This document shows positions 18,013-29,175 of a stretch of 64,000 bases of DNA, piece by piece. Each line of letters begins with the position of its first letter. The first letter of the stretch is position 1. The stretch is from Deltaproteobacteria bacterium HGW-Deltaproteobacteria-18. Its GTDB lineage: Bacteria > Desulfobacterota > Desulfovibrionia > Desulfovibrionales > Desulfomicrobiaceae. Under the pieces are notes generated by a model. That model was not told the origin of the DNA. It saw nothing but the letters and a program-made list of their open reading frames with translations, and ran no database searches. The translations under genes and the position numbers were made by a program. The DNA is taken from NCBI GenBank assembly GCA_002841885.1, contig PHBE01000004.1, forward strand, positions 186,001 to 250,000, read 5' to 3'.

Positions 18013-19182
18013 CTAAATCTTGGCGGCGGTCTTCAGGTCCGCGATGGCATCGGTCACTTCCCAGGGGAAGACGAAGTCTTCGCGGCCGAAATGGCCGTAG
18101 CAGGCGCTCTTTTTGTAGATGGGCTGAATCAGGTTCAATCTTTTGATGATATAATACGGACGCAGGTCGAAGACCTCGCGCACGGCCTTGGTCAGGACTT
18201 CGTCCGGAACCACGCCCGTGCCGCCGGTGGTGACCAGCACCGAAACCGGCTCGGCCACGCCGATGGCGTAGGCGATCTGAACTTCGCAGGTGCCCGCAAG
18301 GCCGGCGGCCACGATGTTCTTGGCCACGTAGCGGGCCATGTAGGCGCCCGAGCGGTCGACCTTGGACGGATCCTTGCCGGAGAAGGCACCGCCGCCATGG
18401 TTGCCCATGCCGCCGTAGGTGTCGTTGATGATCTTGCGGCCGGTCAGGCCGCAGTCGGCCAGGGGACCGCCGGCCACGAAGCGGCCCGTGGTGTTGATGT
18501 AGATGCGCGTCTTCTCGTCCATCATTTCAGCCGGCATGACCTTGGCGATGACCTCGCGCTTGATGCCTTCGACGATCTCCTCGTAAGTCACCTCGGGGGT
18601 GTGCTGAGAGGACACGACAACGTTGTCGATGCGCACCGGCTTGCCCTTGTGGTATTCAACGGAGACTTGGGTCTTTCCGTCCGGGCGCAGGAAATTGAGG
18701 ATGCCGCTCTTGCGCACCTCGGCCAGCCTGCGGCTGAGTCCGTGGGCGTAGTAGATGGGCGCGGGCATGAGCGAGCTGGTCTCGACCGTGGCATAGCCAA
18801 ACATCATGCCCTGGTCGCCGGCGCCCTGGTCCTCGGGTTTGGCGCGGTCAACGCCCATGGCGATGTCCGGGGACTGCTTGTCGATGGAGGACAGGACGGC
18901 GCAGGTGTTGGCATCAAAACCCATGTCGGAGCTGACGTAACCGATTTCGCGCACCGTGGAGCGCACGATCTCGGGCAGGTCGGCATAGGCTTCGGTCGTG
19001 ATTTCACCGGCGATGACGGCCATGCCGGTGGTGACCAGGGTCTCGCAGGCCACGCGGGAGCGGGGGTCCTGAGCCAGCAGGCAGTCGAGCACGGCATCGG
19101 AGATCTGGTCCGCGATTTTGTCGGGGTGCCCTTCGGTCACGGATTCGGACGTAAACAGATAGTGATCGGCATTGAGAATCAT
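18013..19182 (-). CDS. metK: S-adenosylmethionine synthetase
   Basis: The 389-residue protein makes S-adenosylmethionine from methionine and ATP in the cytoplasm. It has the family's start ([18 protein letters not shown] near 8-25), [12 protein letters not shown] near 120 and [16 protein letters not shown] near 260-275, and is of normal length. AAGGAGATTTTTC precedes the ATG. It is 29 bp downstream of ahcY and co-transcribed with it and sahR, an arrangement that places SAM synthesis and removal of its by-product SAH under one regulator. Confidence 0.97.
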   Translation of the reverse strand: MILNADHYLFTSESVTEGHPDKIADQISDAVLDCLLAQDPRSRVACETLVTTGMAVIAGEITTEAYADLPEIVRSTVREIGYVSSDMGFDANTCAVLSSIDKQSPDIAMGVDRAKPEDQGAGDQGMMFGYATVETSSLMPAPIYYAHGLSRRLAEVRKSGILNFLRPDGKTQVSVEYHKGKPVRIDNVVVSSQHTPEVTYEEIVEGIKREVIAKVMPAEMMDEKTRIYINTTGRFVAGGPLADCGLTGRKIINDTYGGMGNHGGGAFSGKDPSKVDRSGAYMARYVAKNIVAAGLAGTCEVQIAYAIGVAEPVSVLVTTGGTGVVPDEVLTKAVREVFDLRPYYIIKRLNLIQPIYKKSACYGHFGREDFVFPWEVTDAIADLKTAAKI

Positions 19183-19211
19183 GAAAAATCTCCTTTTACA
19201 CAGGGAGGTTG

Positions 19212-20633
<1,422 letters not shown>

Positions 20634-20673
20634 GGTATCTCCTTTCCTTGGCTGTGGCCTTGGCCACCTGATG

Positions 20674-21609
20674 TTAAACTGAAAATTCTTCCCGGCGGGC
20701 GGTGATGACCATGAGGGTCAGCCCAAGATTGACGGAGTGCCGCTCGCAGGCCAGTTCCTGAAATCCGGCCTTCTCCATCCACGCCTGCAGGTCGTCGGGG
20801 GAAAAACCGAGCCAGCGGTCGCCATAGCGCGTGCGCAGGGTCTCGTTGTCGTGCAGCAGAAAGTCCACCAGCACCGCCTGCCCTCCGGGCCGGACCACCC
20901 GGCCCATCTCGGCGATGCCGTCCTGGGGCGCGGCCAGATGGTGCAGCACCAGCGACATGATGGCCGCGTCCGCCTCCGCGTCGCGCAGCGGCAGATGCTC
21001 GAGATCGCCGATGCGCAGGCTGACCTCCAGACCCTCGGGCAGGAGCTTGGCCGCCGCGTCGAGCATGCGCGGAGAGTTGTCCACGCCGATGACGCATCCT
21101 GCCGCGCCGGCCAGATGCCCAAGCAGAAGCCCAGGCCCGCAGCCCAGATCGACCACGGTGCCCCGCTTTGTCTCCGAGGCGGCAAGACGTTTCATGATGG
21201 CCGGTCCCAGCGCGAAATCGCCGAGCATTTCACGGCTCAGGCGATTCCAGTCCGAAGCGATGCCGTCAAAAAAGCGGGTCGTCGAAAGGCGGCGATCATT
21301 CAGGACCTGTGCGGCGCGCTCCAGATCCTGACGATGCTCGGGCAATCCCTTGAGCCCTTCCAGCACGGCCGCAAGCAGCGCGCGTGAACCGTTGGCCGAG
21401 GAAGACGAATAGAAGGCCCAAAGGCCATGGCGCTGACAGACCACAAGACCGGCATCCATGAGAATTTTGAGATGCCGCGAGATGCGCGACTGGCCCATAT
21501 CCAGAACCTGCACGATCTCGCCCACGTTGAGTTCGTGGGCGGCGAGCACGCCGATGAGTCGGAGCCTGGTTTCATCGGCCAGGGCCTTGGTCTGGGTCAG
21601 AAGTTTCAT
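20674..21609 (-). CDS. sahR: SahR-type ArsR regulator with methyltransferase domain
   Basis: The 311-residue protein joins an ArsR winged helix (about 5-75, [16 protein letters not shown]) to a class I SAM-dependent methyltransferase fold ([17 protein letters not shown] near 143-159). This fusion beside ahcY and metK is the known make-up of SahR, a regulator in Desulfovibrio and other proteobacteria that responds to S-adenosylhomocysteine. The methyltransferase domain likely serves as the SAH sensor, though activity is not excluded. A strong AT-rich palindrome lies 25 bp upstream, consistent with control of its own operon. Confidence 0.88.
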   Translation of the reverse strand: MKLLTQTKALADETRLRLIGVLAAHELNVGEIVQVLDMGQSRISRHLKILMDAGLVVCQRHGLWAFYSSSSANGSRALLAAVLEGLKGLPEHRQDLERAAQVLNDRRLSTTRFFDGIASDWNRLSREMLGDFALGPAIMKRLAASETKRGTVVDLGCGPGLLLGHLAGAAGCVIGVDNSPRMLDAAAKLLPEGLEVSLRIGDLEHLPLRDAEADAAIMSLVLHHLAAPQDGIAEMGRVVRPGGQAVLVDFLLHDNETLRTRYGDRWLGFSPDDLQAWMEKAGFQELACERHSVNLGLTLMVITARREEFSV

Positions 21610-21633
21610 GAGTGGCGCAGGTGGTTATTTTTA

Positions 21634-21655
21634 TATATCAAGATATCCTGATATA
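21634..21655. promoter_or_regulatory. SahR operator
   Basis: The sequence TATATCA-A-GATATC-C-TGATATA is an almost perfect 22-bp palindrome built on an inner GATATC. It lies 25 bp before the sahR start and about 80 bp before the divergent DUF721 gene. Position and base composition agree with an ArsR-family SahR binding site overlapping the promoter. Confidence 0.85.
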
Positions 21656-21732
21656 GGCTCGCCTACATGCCCTCCCCGCAAAGGTCAAGAACCAGTCTTG
21701 CAGGGCGCAGACAAGACGGTTAGGCAGGTTGC

Positions 21733-22215
21733 ATGCACAAACGCGAAAAGAAAGTACGCTCCGCGTCCGAGGCGTTGAACACGGTCCTCGGCACGCCTGA
21801 GGCTGCCCTGGAGCTGGCCATCGCCCGGTTGTGGAGACACTGGCCCGAAATCCTCGGTCCGGAGATCGCCGAGATGATCCGCCCCCTGGGACACCGGAAA
21901 ACCACCATGCTTCTCGGCGCGACCAACTCCATGGTCATGCAGGAGTTTTCCTACTTTGCCCAAAACATCCTGGACAAGGCCAACGCGTTCCTGGGCAACG
22001 CATTTTTTCAAAAAGTTCAGATTGAACTCATGGCCGGCCGTCCCGCCCTGGACGAGTCCCTGCTGCCAAAATTCCCGCCCCGGCCCCCGGCCCCCAAGCC
22101 CGACGTCCTCGGCAACCTCCTGCCCTGCATGGACCCGTCCTCGCCCGTGACGTCATGCTACCGCGCATACGTCAGGCATTTCCGCCCGGATCTCGATATC
22201 CCGGAGGAAAAATGA
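21733..22215 (+). CDS. DUF721 (DciA-like) protein
   Basis: The 160-residue protein has the DUF721 pattern: RLWRHWPEILGPEIAEMIRPLGHRKTTMLLGATNS near 34-68 is a KH-like domain that resembles the N-terminus of DciA, the helicase loader of bacteria lacking DnaC. The C-terminal 50 residues are proline-rich and likely disordered. A weak AGG site precedes the ATG at 21733. It overlaps the next gene by four bases. Whether it loads DnaB here is unproved; genomes may carry more than one DUF721 protein. Confidence 0.72.
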   Translation: MHKREKKVRSASEALNTVLGTPEAALELAIARLWRHWPEILGPEIAEMIRPLGHRKTTMLLGATNSMVMQEFSYFAQNILDKANAFLGNAFFQKVQIELMAGRPALDESLLPKFPPRPPAPKPDVLGNLLPCMDPSSPVTSCYRAYVRHFRPDLDIPEEK

Positions 22216-22847
22216 GCAGGCCCTCGCTCTTGCTTTTCGTTATCGTTCTGCTGTTCCTGCCCGCACAGGTCCGCGCCGACACGGACGCGCTCCTGCGCGA
22301 CTACATTCCAGACGGCAGGATCACGCGCTTCGAGGAACCCGTACTCTTCTGGATCGGCGGCAAGGACCGCCTTGAAGGACAATATTATATTGATACGGTG
22401 ACAAACGAGATGCGGCGCATCTTACCGCAGCTATCCTTCAAGCAGGTCTCGTCCATGAATCAGGCCAATATCCGATTCTTTCTGACCGACTCGAAGGAGG
22501 AATGGCAGGAGGCCGTGACCAAGAGTTCTCAAGGCATGGCAGGCTGGAAAGAAATTGGTGACCGCATCCGGGGGTTCACCCTGCTGGCCTCACGCAACGG
22601 GGTCATCAGGAAGGCCGACATCGTCCTGCATTTGAACTTCCAGACCTCTGGCGGACAAAAACTCTGGATCGTCCGCCACGAACTGATGCACGCCCTGGGC
22701 ATCATGACCCACCCCAAGGCAACCACCGACACGGTTCTCAACTCCAGGCAGGCGCAGGAAGAAAAAAACAGCCTCTTTTCGGACTCCGACATCCTCGTCC
22801 TGAAAACCATGTACAGCCCGGATCTCTCCGCCGGAGGCACTTGGTGA
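22212..22847 (+). CDS. Secreted DUF2927-like protein with HExxH motif
   Basis: The 211-residue protein starts at the ATG at 22212 (CGGAGG upstream; ATGA overlap with the DUF721 gene). A signal peptide of about 22 residues ends near VRA-DTDALL. The motif RHELMHALGIMTHP near 155-168 is an HExxH zinc-protease signature with a further histidine seven residues on. Its general form recalls DUF2927 proteins, which usually keep a similar but inactive-looking motif. It is probably a periplasmic metalloprotease or relative; no partner is evident. Confidence 0.7.
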   Translation: MSRPSLLLFVIVLLFLPAQVRADTDALLRDYIPDGRITRFEEPVLFWIGGKDRLEGQYYIDTVTNEMRRILPQLSFKQVSSMNQANIRFFLTDSKEEWQEAVTKSSQGMAGWKEIGDRIRGFTLLASRNGVIRKADIVLHLNFQTSGGQKLWIVRHELMHALGIMTHPKATTDTVLNSRQAQEEKNSLFSDSDILVLKTMYSPDLSAGGTW

Positions 22848-22866
22848 AAGGCGACGTTTTTCGACC

Positions 22867-22895
22867 TTGACAGCCGAAGTCTCTTTCCCTAATGA
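22867..22895 (+). promoter_or_regulatory. Sigma-70 promoter of the tRNA operon
   Basis: TTGACA (22867-22872), a 17-bp spacer and TAATGA (22890-22895) precede the tRNA-Gln gene by 13 bp. The -35 box is a full consensus match and the -10 box is partial. Transcription would start near 22902. Confidence 0.75.
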
Positions 22896-22908
22896 GACTT
22901 TTCGCTGC

Positions 22909-22982
22909 TGGGCGATCGTTCAACGGTAGGACAGCGGACTCTGACTCCGTCAATCTTAGTTCGAATCTAAGTCGCCCAGCCA
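22909..22982 (+). tRNA. tRNA-Gln (CTG anticodon)
   Basis: The cloverleaf has a 7-bp acceptor stem TGGGCGA/TCGCCCA, an anticodon arm with CTG at 22941-22943, T-arm TTCGAAT and an encoded CCA end. Length is 74 nt with CCA. It is followed after 6 bp by tRNA-Glu in the same transcript. Confidence 0.95.
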
Positions 22983-22988
22983 ACTTGC

Positions 22989-23066
22989 GTCCCCATCGTC
23001 TAGCTCGGTCCAGGACACCGGCCTTTCACGCCGATAACAGGGGTTCAAATCCCCTTGGGGACGCCA
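22989..23066 (+). tRNA. tRNA-Glu (TTC anticodon)
   Basis: The acceptor stem is GTCCCCA/TGGGGAC, the anticodon TTC is at 23025-23027, the T-arm reads GGGGTTCAAATCCCC and CCA is encoded. Length is 78 nt with CCA. The outermost pair of the anticodon stem appears as C-A, a small irregularity. Confidence 0.95.
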
Positions 23067-23123
23067 CATCCGACCATAACGGGATTCATCCCGCCCCCCC
23101 GGAGGTTCCGGGAAACACATCCT

Positions 23124-23152
23124 AAGCCCCGCGCGAAAGCACGGGGCTTTTT
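23124..23152 (+). terminator. Terminator of the tRNA operon
   Basis: AAGCCCCG and CGGGGCTT form an 8-bp stem around a 10-base loop, followed by a run of T. It ends the tRNA-Gln/tRNA-Glu transcript just before the convergent cusA-like gene. Confidence 0.88.
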
Positions 23153-23170
23153 CCGTGCATCCGGGTCTCT

Positions 23171-26100
23171 TCAGCCCCTCCTCCACCGCAGCTTCCATTC
23201 CTCCACCCAGCAGTACAGCACCGGCACCACGAAGACCGTGATCGTCGCAAAGACCATGCCGCCAAAGGACGGAATGGCCATGGGAATCATGATGTCCGAG
23301 CCCCGGCCGGATGAGGTCAGGATGGGCACCAGGGCCAGGATGGTCGTGGCCGAGGTCATGACCGCCGGGCGTATGCGCCGCCCCGCCCCTTCCAGGACCA
23401 TGGCCCGGATGGCCGCGACGGAGTCGGGCTTTTTGCGCGCCTTGCTCTCGTCCAGGAAGGTGGCCATGAGCACGCCGTCGTCCGAGGCGATGCCGAAAAG
23501 AGCCAGGAACCCTACCCAGATGGCCACGCTCAGGTTGATGGGGTGCACTTGGAAGAGCGCGCGCATGTCCACCCCGGCCACATGGAAGTTCAGGAACCAA
23601 TCCTGCCCGTAGAGCCAGATCATGGTGAATCCGCCGGACCAAGCCGTGAAGATGCCCGAGAAGACCATGAGCGTGGTCGCGATGGATCCGAACTGCAGAT
23701 AGAGGATGATGACGATCAGCAAGAGGGCCACGGGCAGAACGACCATGAGCTTCTTCTGGGCGCGGACCTGGTTCTCGTAGCTCCCGGCGAATTCGATGGT
23801 CACCCCCGCCGGGATGACCAGGTTGCCATCCGCGCGCTGCTGCTCCAGATACGCCTTGGCCGACTCGACGACATCCACTTCCGCATAGCCCGGCTTCTTG
23901 TCGAAGAGCACGTAGCCGAGCAGAAACGTGTCCTCGCTCTTGATGGCCTGGGGACCGCGCACATAGCGGATCTCGGCCAGCTGCCCCAGCGGAATCTGCC
24001 TGCCGCTCGCCGCAGGCACGGGGATGCGTTCCAGGCTTTCGACGGAATCGCGCAGGTCGCGCATGTAACGCACCCGGAGGGGATAGATCTCGCGGCCCTC
24101 GATGGTCGTGGTCGCCACCATGCCGCCCACGGAGGCCTGGATGATCTCCTGCACCGTTGCGAGCATGATGCCGTAGCGCGAGATGGCCTCACGGTCCGGA
24201 ACGATCTCAAGATACGGCTTGCCCACGATGCGGTCCGCCACCACTGCGGCCGGCTGGACCATGGGCACTTCCCTTAGCAACCGCTCCACCTCCATGGTCA
24301 CGGATTCGATGGTCTGAAGGTCCGGCCCCTTGACCTTGACGCCCATGGGCGCGCGCATGCCCGACTGGAGCATGACGATGCGCGCGGCAATGGGCTGCAG
24401 CTTCGGGGCCGAGGTCATGCCCGGCACTTCGGCGGCCCTGACGATCTCGTCCCAGATGTCATCGGGGGATCTGATCCCGTCCCAGGCGCTCCGCCCCCGG
24501 TTCAGCTCCGGGTCCAGCGCGGCCCGCCAGAGCCGGAAGGGCTGTCCGTCCTCGTCGGGGATGAGGCGGCCCTGTTCGTCGCGCTCGAACCAGCCGCGCA
24601 CCAGATAGTGCATGCCGTCGGACGCCGGAACCGGCGTGCCGCCCGCATCGCGGAAATAGTCCCGGGCATCCTCGTGCCAGACAAAGCGCAGGCGCTTGCC
24701 CTGCGCGTCCAGCAGATACTCGCTCTTATAGTTGATGACGGTCTCGACCATGGACACGGGCGCCGGATCCAGGGGCGAATCCGCGCGGCCGAGCTTGCCC
24801 ACGGCGCTTTCCACTTCCGGGATGGCCTGAATGGACATGTCCTGCAGGGCCAGAAGCTCCTTGACCTCGCCCAGGGAGGCGTGGGGCATGGTGGTCGGCA
24901 TGTAGAGGAAGGAGCCTTCGTCAAGGGGCGGCATGAACTCCTTGCCCAGGCCCGGAAAGGCGTGGACAAAGGCCACTATGGGCCGGCTCGTGCGCAGCCC
25001 CTCGGGCAGGACGGACAGAAATGGCGCGGCCCCGAGCCAGACGATCCCGCCAAATGCGGTCAGAAAGGCCGGAATGATCAGAAAAAGGCCCTTGTGCCGC
25101 AGGAAGACTTTCAGAAGCGGCTCGTATGCAAGGCGAAAGGCCTGGAAAAAACCCATCAGCAGGCCGATGAGGCCGAGCACGAAAAGAGTGTTGACCGTCC
25201 GCCCCTTCTCCAGTCCCAGCGGCAGCCAGTCCAGAGCCAGGAACACGGCCACGGCGAGGGCCAGCCCGATGCTCGCGCCCCAGCGCAGCCGGGTCTGCCA
25301 CCATTCGGGCAAACGGTCGTAAACCAGGCGGTAGATGCCGACCACGACAAGACCCATCCCGATCCAGAAGGACTTCCAGACCGCCACGACAAGGCCCGCG
25401 GTCACCAGCGCGGCCACGAACCACAGGGAAGGCCGCATCTGTCTGCGACGGAAAATGAGCGCGGCCGCCGCCGGCAGGATGGTCAGGGCCACGATGATGG
25501 AGGCGATGAGGGCGAAGGTCTTGGTGTAGGCCAGGGGGCCGAACAGCTTGCCCTCGGCCCCGGTCATGAAGAACACGGGCAGAAAGCCCACGATGGTCGT
25601 GCTCACGGCCGTGAGCACCGCGCTGCCGACCTCCGAGGCACCCTCGAAGACCACCTGGGCCATGGGCGTGTCCTCAGGCGAGGAGTCTATTTTCTGCAGG
25701 ATGCTCTCGCAGATGATGATGCCCATGTCGACCATGGTCCCGATGGCGATGGCGATGCCGGACAGGGCCACGATGTTGGCGTCCACCCTGAACTGCTTCA
25801 TGGCGATGAAGCACATCATCACGGCCAAGGGCAGGAGCGCGGAGATGAGAAAGGAGCTGCGCAGGTGCATGACCAGCACCAGGACCACGATGATGGTGAT
25901 CAGGATCTGCTGCCAGAGGGCCTCGCCGAGTGTGTCCAGAGTCTCGTGGATGAGGCCCGAGCGGTCGTAAAAGGGCACGATGGTCAGCTTGGAGCGCGTG
26001 CCGTCAGCCAGGACCTTCTCCGGCAGGCCGGGCGCGATGCGCTCGATCTCGGCCTTGACCGCGTCGATGGCAGCCAGGGGATTCTCGCCGTAGCGCACGG

Positions 26101-27034
26101 TGACCACGCCGCCAACCACCTCCACCCCGCCCTTGTCCAGCAGGCCGCGCCGGTTCGCCGGGCCGAAGCTGACGTGGGCCACGTCGTCCACGGTGATGGG
26201 GATGGAGTCGCGCATCTTGATGACCGAGGTCCGTACCTGGTCGAGATTTTTGATGAAGCCGATACCGCGGATGACGTACTCCACGCGGTTGACTTCCATG
26301 GTCCCGGCGCCCACCTCAAGATTGGCCATTTTCAGGGCACCGACAATCTCCGGCAGGCTGACGTTCGCCGCGCGCATGGCGTCGGGATCGACCTCAATCT
26401 GATATTCGCGCACGAAGCCACCCACCCCGGCCACCTCGCTGACCCCCTCGGCCGAGGTCAAGGCGTAGCGCACGTACCAGTCCTGCACGCTGCGGATCTC
26501 GTCGGGATCCCAGCCGCCCGTGGGTCGGCCCTCGGGGTCCCGGCCCTCGATGGTGTACCAGAAGACCTGTCCCAAGGCCGTGGCGTCGGGGCCCATGGTC
26601 GGGCGCACGTCAGACGGCAGGGTGGACGGAGGCAGTGAATTGATCTTCTCCAGCAGGCGTGTGCGGGACCAGTAGAACTCCACGTCCTCGTCGAAGATGA
26701 CGTAGATGGTCGAGAACCCGAGCATGGAGTAGGAGCGCACGGTCTTCACGCCGGGCATGCCAAGAAGAGACACGGTCAGGGGATAGGTGATCTGGTCCTG
26801 GACGTCCTGGGGCGAGCGGCCGGGCCAAGCGGTGAAGACGATCTGCTGGTTCTCGCCGATGTCCGGGATGGCGTCCACGGGCACGGGGTCGCGTTCGATG
26901 CCCGGCGCGTGCCAGGCAAAGGGGGCGACGAGGAATCCCCAGCCCAGCGCCATGCAGACCAGGAGCACGACGACGAGCTTCTGGTCCAGACAGAAGCGGA
27001 TGATGCGGTCCATGAGTGACATTTGCGCGCTCAT
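23171..27034 (-). CDS. Heavy-metal efflux RND transporter, CusA-like
   Basis: The 1287-residue inner-membrane pump belongs to the heavy-metal-efflux (HME) branch of the RND family. Its N-terminus (MDRIIRFCLDQKLVVVLL) and first periplasmic motif (PDIGENQQIVFTAWPGRSP) are typical, and about twelve membrane segments follow. It is some 240 residues longer than the roughly 1045 of E. coli CusA. The excess includes extra hydrophobic sequence after about residue 530 and a segment near 770-870 rich in D, W and R. It is 2 bp after the adaptor gene and should work with it and the TolC-like protein to expel copper, silver or a related cation. Confidence 0.92.
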   Translation of the reverse strand: MSAQMSLMDRIIRFCLDQKLVVVLLVCMALGWGFLVAPFAWHAPGIERDPVPVDAIPDIGENQQIVFTAWPGRSPQDVQDQITYPLTVSLLGMPGVKTVRSYSMLGFSTIYVIFDEDVEFYWSRTRLLEKINSLPPSTLPSDVRPTMGPDATALGQVFWYTIEGRDPEGRPTGGWDPDEIRSVQDWYVRYALTSAEGVSEVAGVGGFVREYQIEVDPDAMRAANVSLPEIVGALKMANLEVGAGTMEVNRVEYVIRGIGFIKNLDQVRTSVIKMRDSIPITVDDVAHVSFGPANRRGLLDKGGVEVVGGVVTVRYGENPLAAIDAVKAEIERIAPGLPEKVLADGTRSKLTIVPFYDRSGLIHETLDTLGEALWQQILITIIVVLVLVMHLRSSFLISALLPLAVMMCFIAMKQFRVDANIVALSGIAIAIGTMVDMGIIICESILQKIDSSPEDTPMAQVVFEGASEVGSAVLTAVSTTIVGFLPVFFMTGAEGKLFGPLAYTKTFALIASIIVALTILPAAAALIFRRRQMRPSLWFVAALVTAGLVVAVWKSFWIGMGLVVVGIYRLVYDRLPEWWQTRLRWGASIGLALAVAVFLALDWLPLGLEKGRTVNTLFVLGLIGLLMGFFQAFRLAYEPLLKVFLRHKGLFLIIPAFLTAFGGIVWLGAAPFLSVLPEGLRTSRPIVAFVHAFPGLGKEFMPPLDEGSFLYMPTTMPHASLGEVKELLALQDMSIQAIPEVESAVGKLGRADSPLDPAPVSMVETVINYKSEYLLDAQGKRLRFVWHEDARDYFRDAGGTPVPASDGMHYLVRGWFERDEQGRLIPDEDGQPFRLWRAALDPELNRGRSAWDGIRSPDDIWDEIVRAAEVPGMTSAPKLQPIAARIVMLQSGMRAPMGVKVKGPDLQTIESVTMEVERLLREVPMVQPAAVVADRIVGKPYLEIVPDREAISRYGIMLATVQEIIQASVGGMVATTTIEGREIYPLRVRYMRDLRDSVESLERIPVPAASGRQIPLGQLAEIRYVRGPQAIKSEDTFLLGYVLFDKKPGYAEVDVVESAKAYLEQQRADGNLVIPAGVTIEFAGSYENQVRAQKKLMVVLPVALLLIVIILYLQFGSIATTLMVFSGIFTAWSGGFTMIWLYGQDWFLNFHVAGVDMRALFQVHPINLSVAIWVGFLALFGIASDDGVLMATFLDESKARKKPDSVAAIRAMVLEGAGRRIRPAVMTSATTILALVPILTSSGRGSDIMIPMAIPSFGGMVFATITVFVVPVLYCWVEEWKLRWRRG

Positions 27035-27036
27035 GC

Positions 27037-29157
27037 CTACTCGTCCTTCAGCTGACGTTTGACCTCGCCGCAGCGCAGCATGGAGGCCCCGAAATAGGGG
27101 TTGTTGACCTTCGGGTCACCCTGCAGCCACGTCGCACCCTGATTGCCGAAGGCCATGGGACAGTAGAGTTCGTAAACCGGCCCCTGCCCGGCGCCGTAGG
27201 CCTCGACCATTCTGGTCATGGCCACGGACAGCGGGAAGAATCCGGCGCGCAGCCCGTCCATGTCGGCGGCCTGCTCCATCTCGGCCAGGCCCGATGCGAT
27301 GGCCTCGGAGTAGCCGCCCCATTCACCGCCGCCTTCGGCCAGGCGGGCGCTCTCGTCTGCCTGGCCGAGGGCCTGCCTGAAAAGGACGAGGGCCGCGTGG
27401 GCCGTGTTCGCGTCATCGCCGGCCAGGGCCTCCTGCACCGGAACATAGGCGGCGTACAGGGCGTCGAGGGCACTGCGCAACCCGGCGGGGGCCTCGATCT
27501 TCGCCGCGAGTTCCTGCAGGGGAAACGCGGCCCGGACCCGGGCGAAATGGCTGCGCATGTCGTCCAGCACCTGGACCGCGCGACGCGGGGTGGCCGACTC
27601 GTAACCAAGCAGGGCGTCGTTCCCCAGGAGCATGGACAGCTCCTTCCACTCCAGGGCCGCCTCACCGTCCAGGACGTCGCCGTCAATGCCGTTCAGGGCC
27701 TTGCCAAAATCGTGGTACGCGCCGCGCACGGCGTCAAGGTCCCCCGCGCCCACCGCGTCCTCGACGACTCCAAGGCGCTGGGCCAGGGCCGCCAGGCGGA
27801 CGCTGAAGGGCTGCGGGACATCCGCGAAGCGCACTCCGCTCGCAGCCGGGGCCTCGGCCGGGTTCATCATGCTCGGCCGGGCCACGATCTGCAGGGCCGC
27901 GTCGATGCGGAAATTGCCCTGCACCACCACCAGCTCACCCTCGGCGATGCCGCCGCGGACCACGTAGCCCTGGTCAGTCCTGGGCCCGAGGACCACCTCT
28001 CGGCCCTCGTAGCTGCCCGGCCGGTCGGGGTCGGCCACGTAGACCACGGCCCGCTTGCCGGTCATGAGGGGGGCCGAGGCAGGGATGACCAGTTCACGCG
28101 CCCGCTCAGCATTCGCGTCCGTCTGCTCGGCACTGACGAACATGCCGGGTTTGAGCGCCAGTTCGGGGTTAGGCACCTCCACCCGCACTTCCACGGTGCG
28201 CGTGGCCGGGTTCACGGACGTGCCCACATAGACCACCTTGCCCGTGAACTGCTGACCCGGCAGAGCCTGGGCGCTGAAGGCGACCTCCTTGCCCGGGGCC
28301 ATCCAGACCAGATCCGACTCGTAAGCTTCCAGAACCACCCAGACCTTCGAGAGATCCGCGATGGCGTAAATGGGCATGCCCGTCTGCACGTACATGCCCT
28401 CCACGACCTTCTTCTCGATGACGATGCCCGCTTTGGGCGCGGTCAGGGTGACGTGGTCGGCCGGGGTTCCCCGCTTGACCATGCCTTCGATCTGCGCCTT
28501 GCCCATGCCGAGCAGCCGCAGCTTCTCGCGGGCCGCGTTCTCCATGCGCAGGGCGGCTTCCGCGACCAGCCCGCTGCCGCCCGACACGCGCTCCCGGGCC
28601 CGCACAGCCTGGATGAGCTCGGCCTGGGCCGCCACCAGTTCGGGGCTGTAGACCAGGGCCATGGCCTGTCCGGCACGGACCACCTCGCCGGTGGTGTCGA
28701 TATGGAGCCGGTCGATGCGGCCGCCGATCCAGGCCGTGATGACGCCCACGCGGGACTCGTCGTAGGCGACCTTGCCGAAGAGATGGGTCTGCACGGACAC
28801 ATCGGCCATGCGCGCCGCCTCCACCCGGATGCCGGCCAGGCGGGCCGCGTCCTCGGAGAGGGTCAGCTGGCGCAGGCTCGTCCGCCGGTCATCGCCGTCC
28901 GGGATGGCCAGGGGGATGAGGTCCATGAAGCAGATGGGACACTGCCCGGGCTCGGGCAGCTTGATCTGGGGATGCATGGAGCAGGTCCACAGGGACGCGG
29001 CGGGCGCGCCTTCGGCGGTTTCCTGTCCGGCATGGTCGTGACCGTCATGCTCGGACCCGGGAGGAGCCCACAAGAAGTATCCCCCGCCGAGGCCGAGGGC
29101 CACAAGCAGGCATCCGGCCGTGGCCCACACCGCATATTTCCTGAGTATCGCGTTCAT
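27037..29157 (-). CDS. RND periplasmic adaptor with metal-binding ends, CusB-like
   Basis: The 706-residue adaptor starts with a membrane anchor or signal (about 8-28). A heavy-metal-binding domain follows (WTCSMHPQIKLPEPGQCPIC near 57-76), then the beta-barrel, lipoyl and hairpin regions of CusB. The C-terminal third (about 440-706) is DUF3347-like and helical, with a final CPMAF...CGEV segment holding more cysteines. Both ends could hand copper or silver to the pump. It is longer than E. coli CusB (about 407) because of these additions. It lies between the YHS protein and CusA genes. Confidence 0.9.
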   Translation of the reverse strand: MNAILRKYAVWATAGCLLVALGLGGGYFLWAPPGSEHDGHDHAGQETAEGAPAASLWTCSMHPQIKLPEPGQCPICFMDLIPLAIPDGDDRRTSLRQLTLSEDAARLAGIRVEAARMADVSVQTHLFGKVAYDESRVGVITAWIGGRIDRLHIDTTGEVVRAGQAMALVYSPELVAAQAELIQAVRARERVSGGSGLVAEAALRMENAAREKLRLLGMGKAQIEGMVKRGTPADHVTLTAPKAGIVIEKKVVEGMYVQTGMPIYAIADLSKVWVVLEAYESDLVWMAPGKEVAFSAQALPGQQFTGKVVYVGTSVNPATRTVEVRVEVPNPELALKPGMFVSAEQTDANAERARELVIPASAPLMTGKRAVVYVADPDRPGSYEGREVVLGPRTDQGYVVRGGIAEGELVVVQGNFRIDAALQIVARPSMMNPAEAPAASGVRFADVPQPFSVRLAALAQRLGVVEDAVGAGDLDAVRGAYHDFGKALNGIDGDVLDGEAALEWKELSMLLGNDALLGYESATPRRAVQVLDDMRSHFARVRAAFPLQELAAKIEAPAGLRSALDALYAAYVPVQEALAGDDANTAHAALVLFRQALGQADESARLAEGGGEWGGYSEAIASGLAEMEQAADMDGLRAGFFPLSVAMTRMVEAYGAGQGPVYELYCPMAFGNQGATWLQGDPKVNNPYFGASMLRCGEVKRQLKDE

Positions 29158-29175
29158 GCATCCCTCGAAGAAGGT

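Noticed and set aside
22909-23152. Integration site of a mobile element at the tRNA genes
   Set aside because: No integrase, no repeated tRNA 3' end and no change of composition next to the tRNAs.
24608-26638. Open frame of about 676 codons opposite the CusA-like gene
   Set aside because: Histidine-, glycine- and aspartate-rich sequence typical of an antisense shadow; no recognisable domain.
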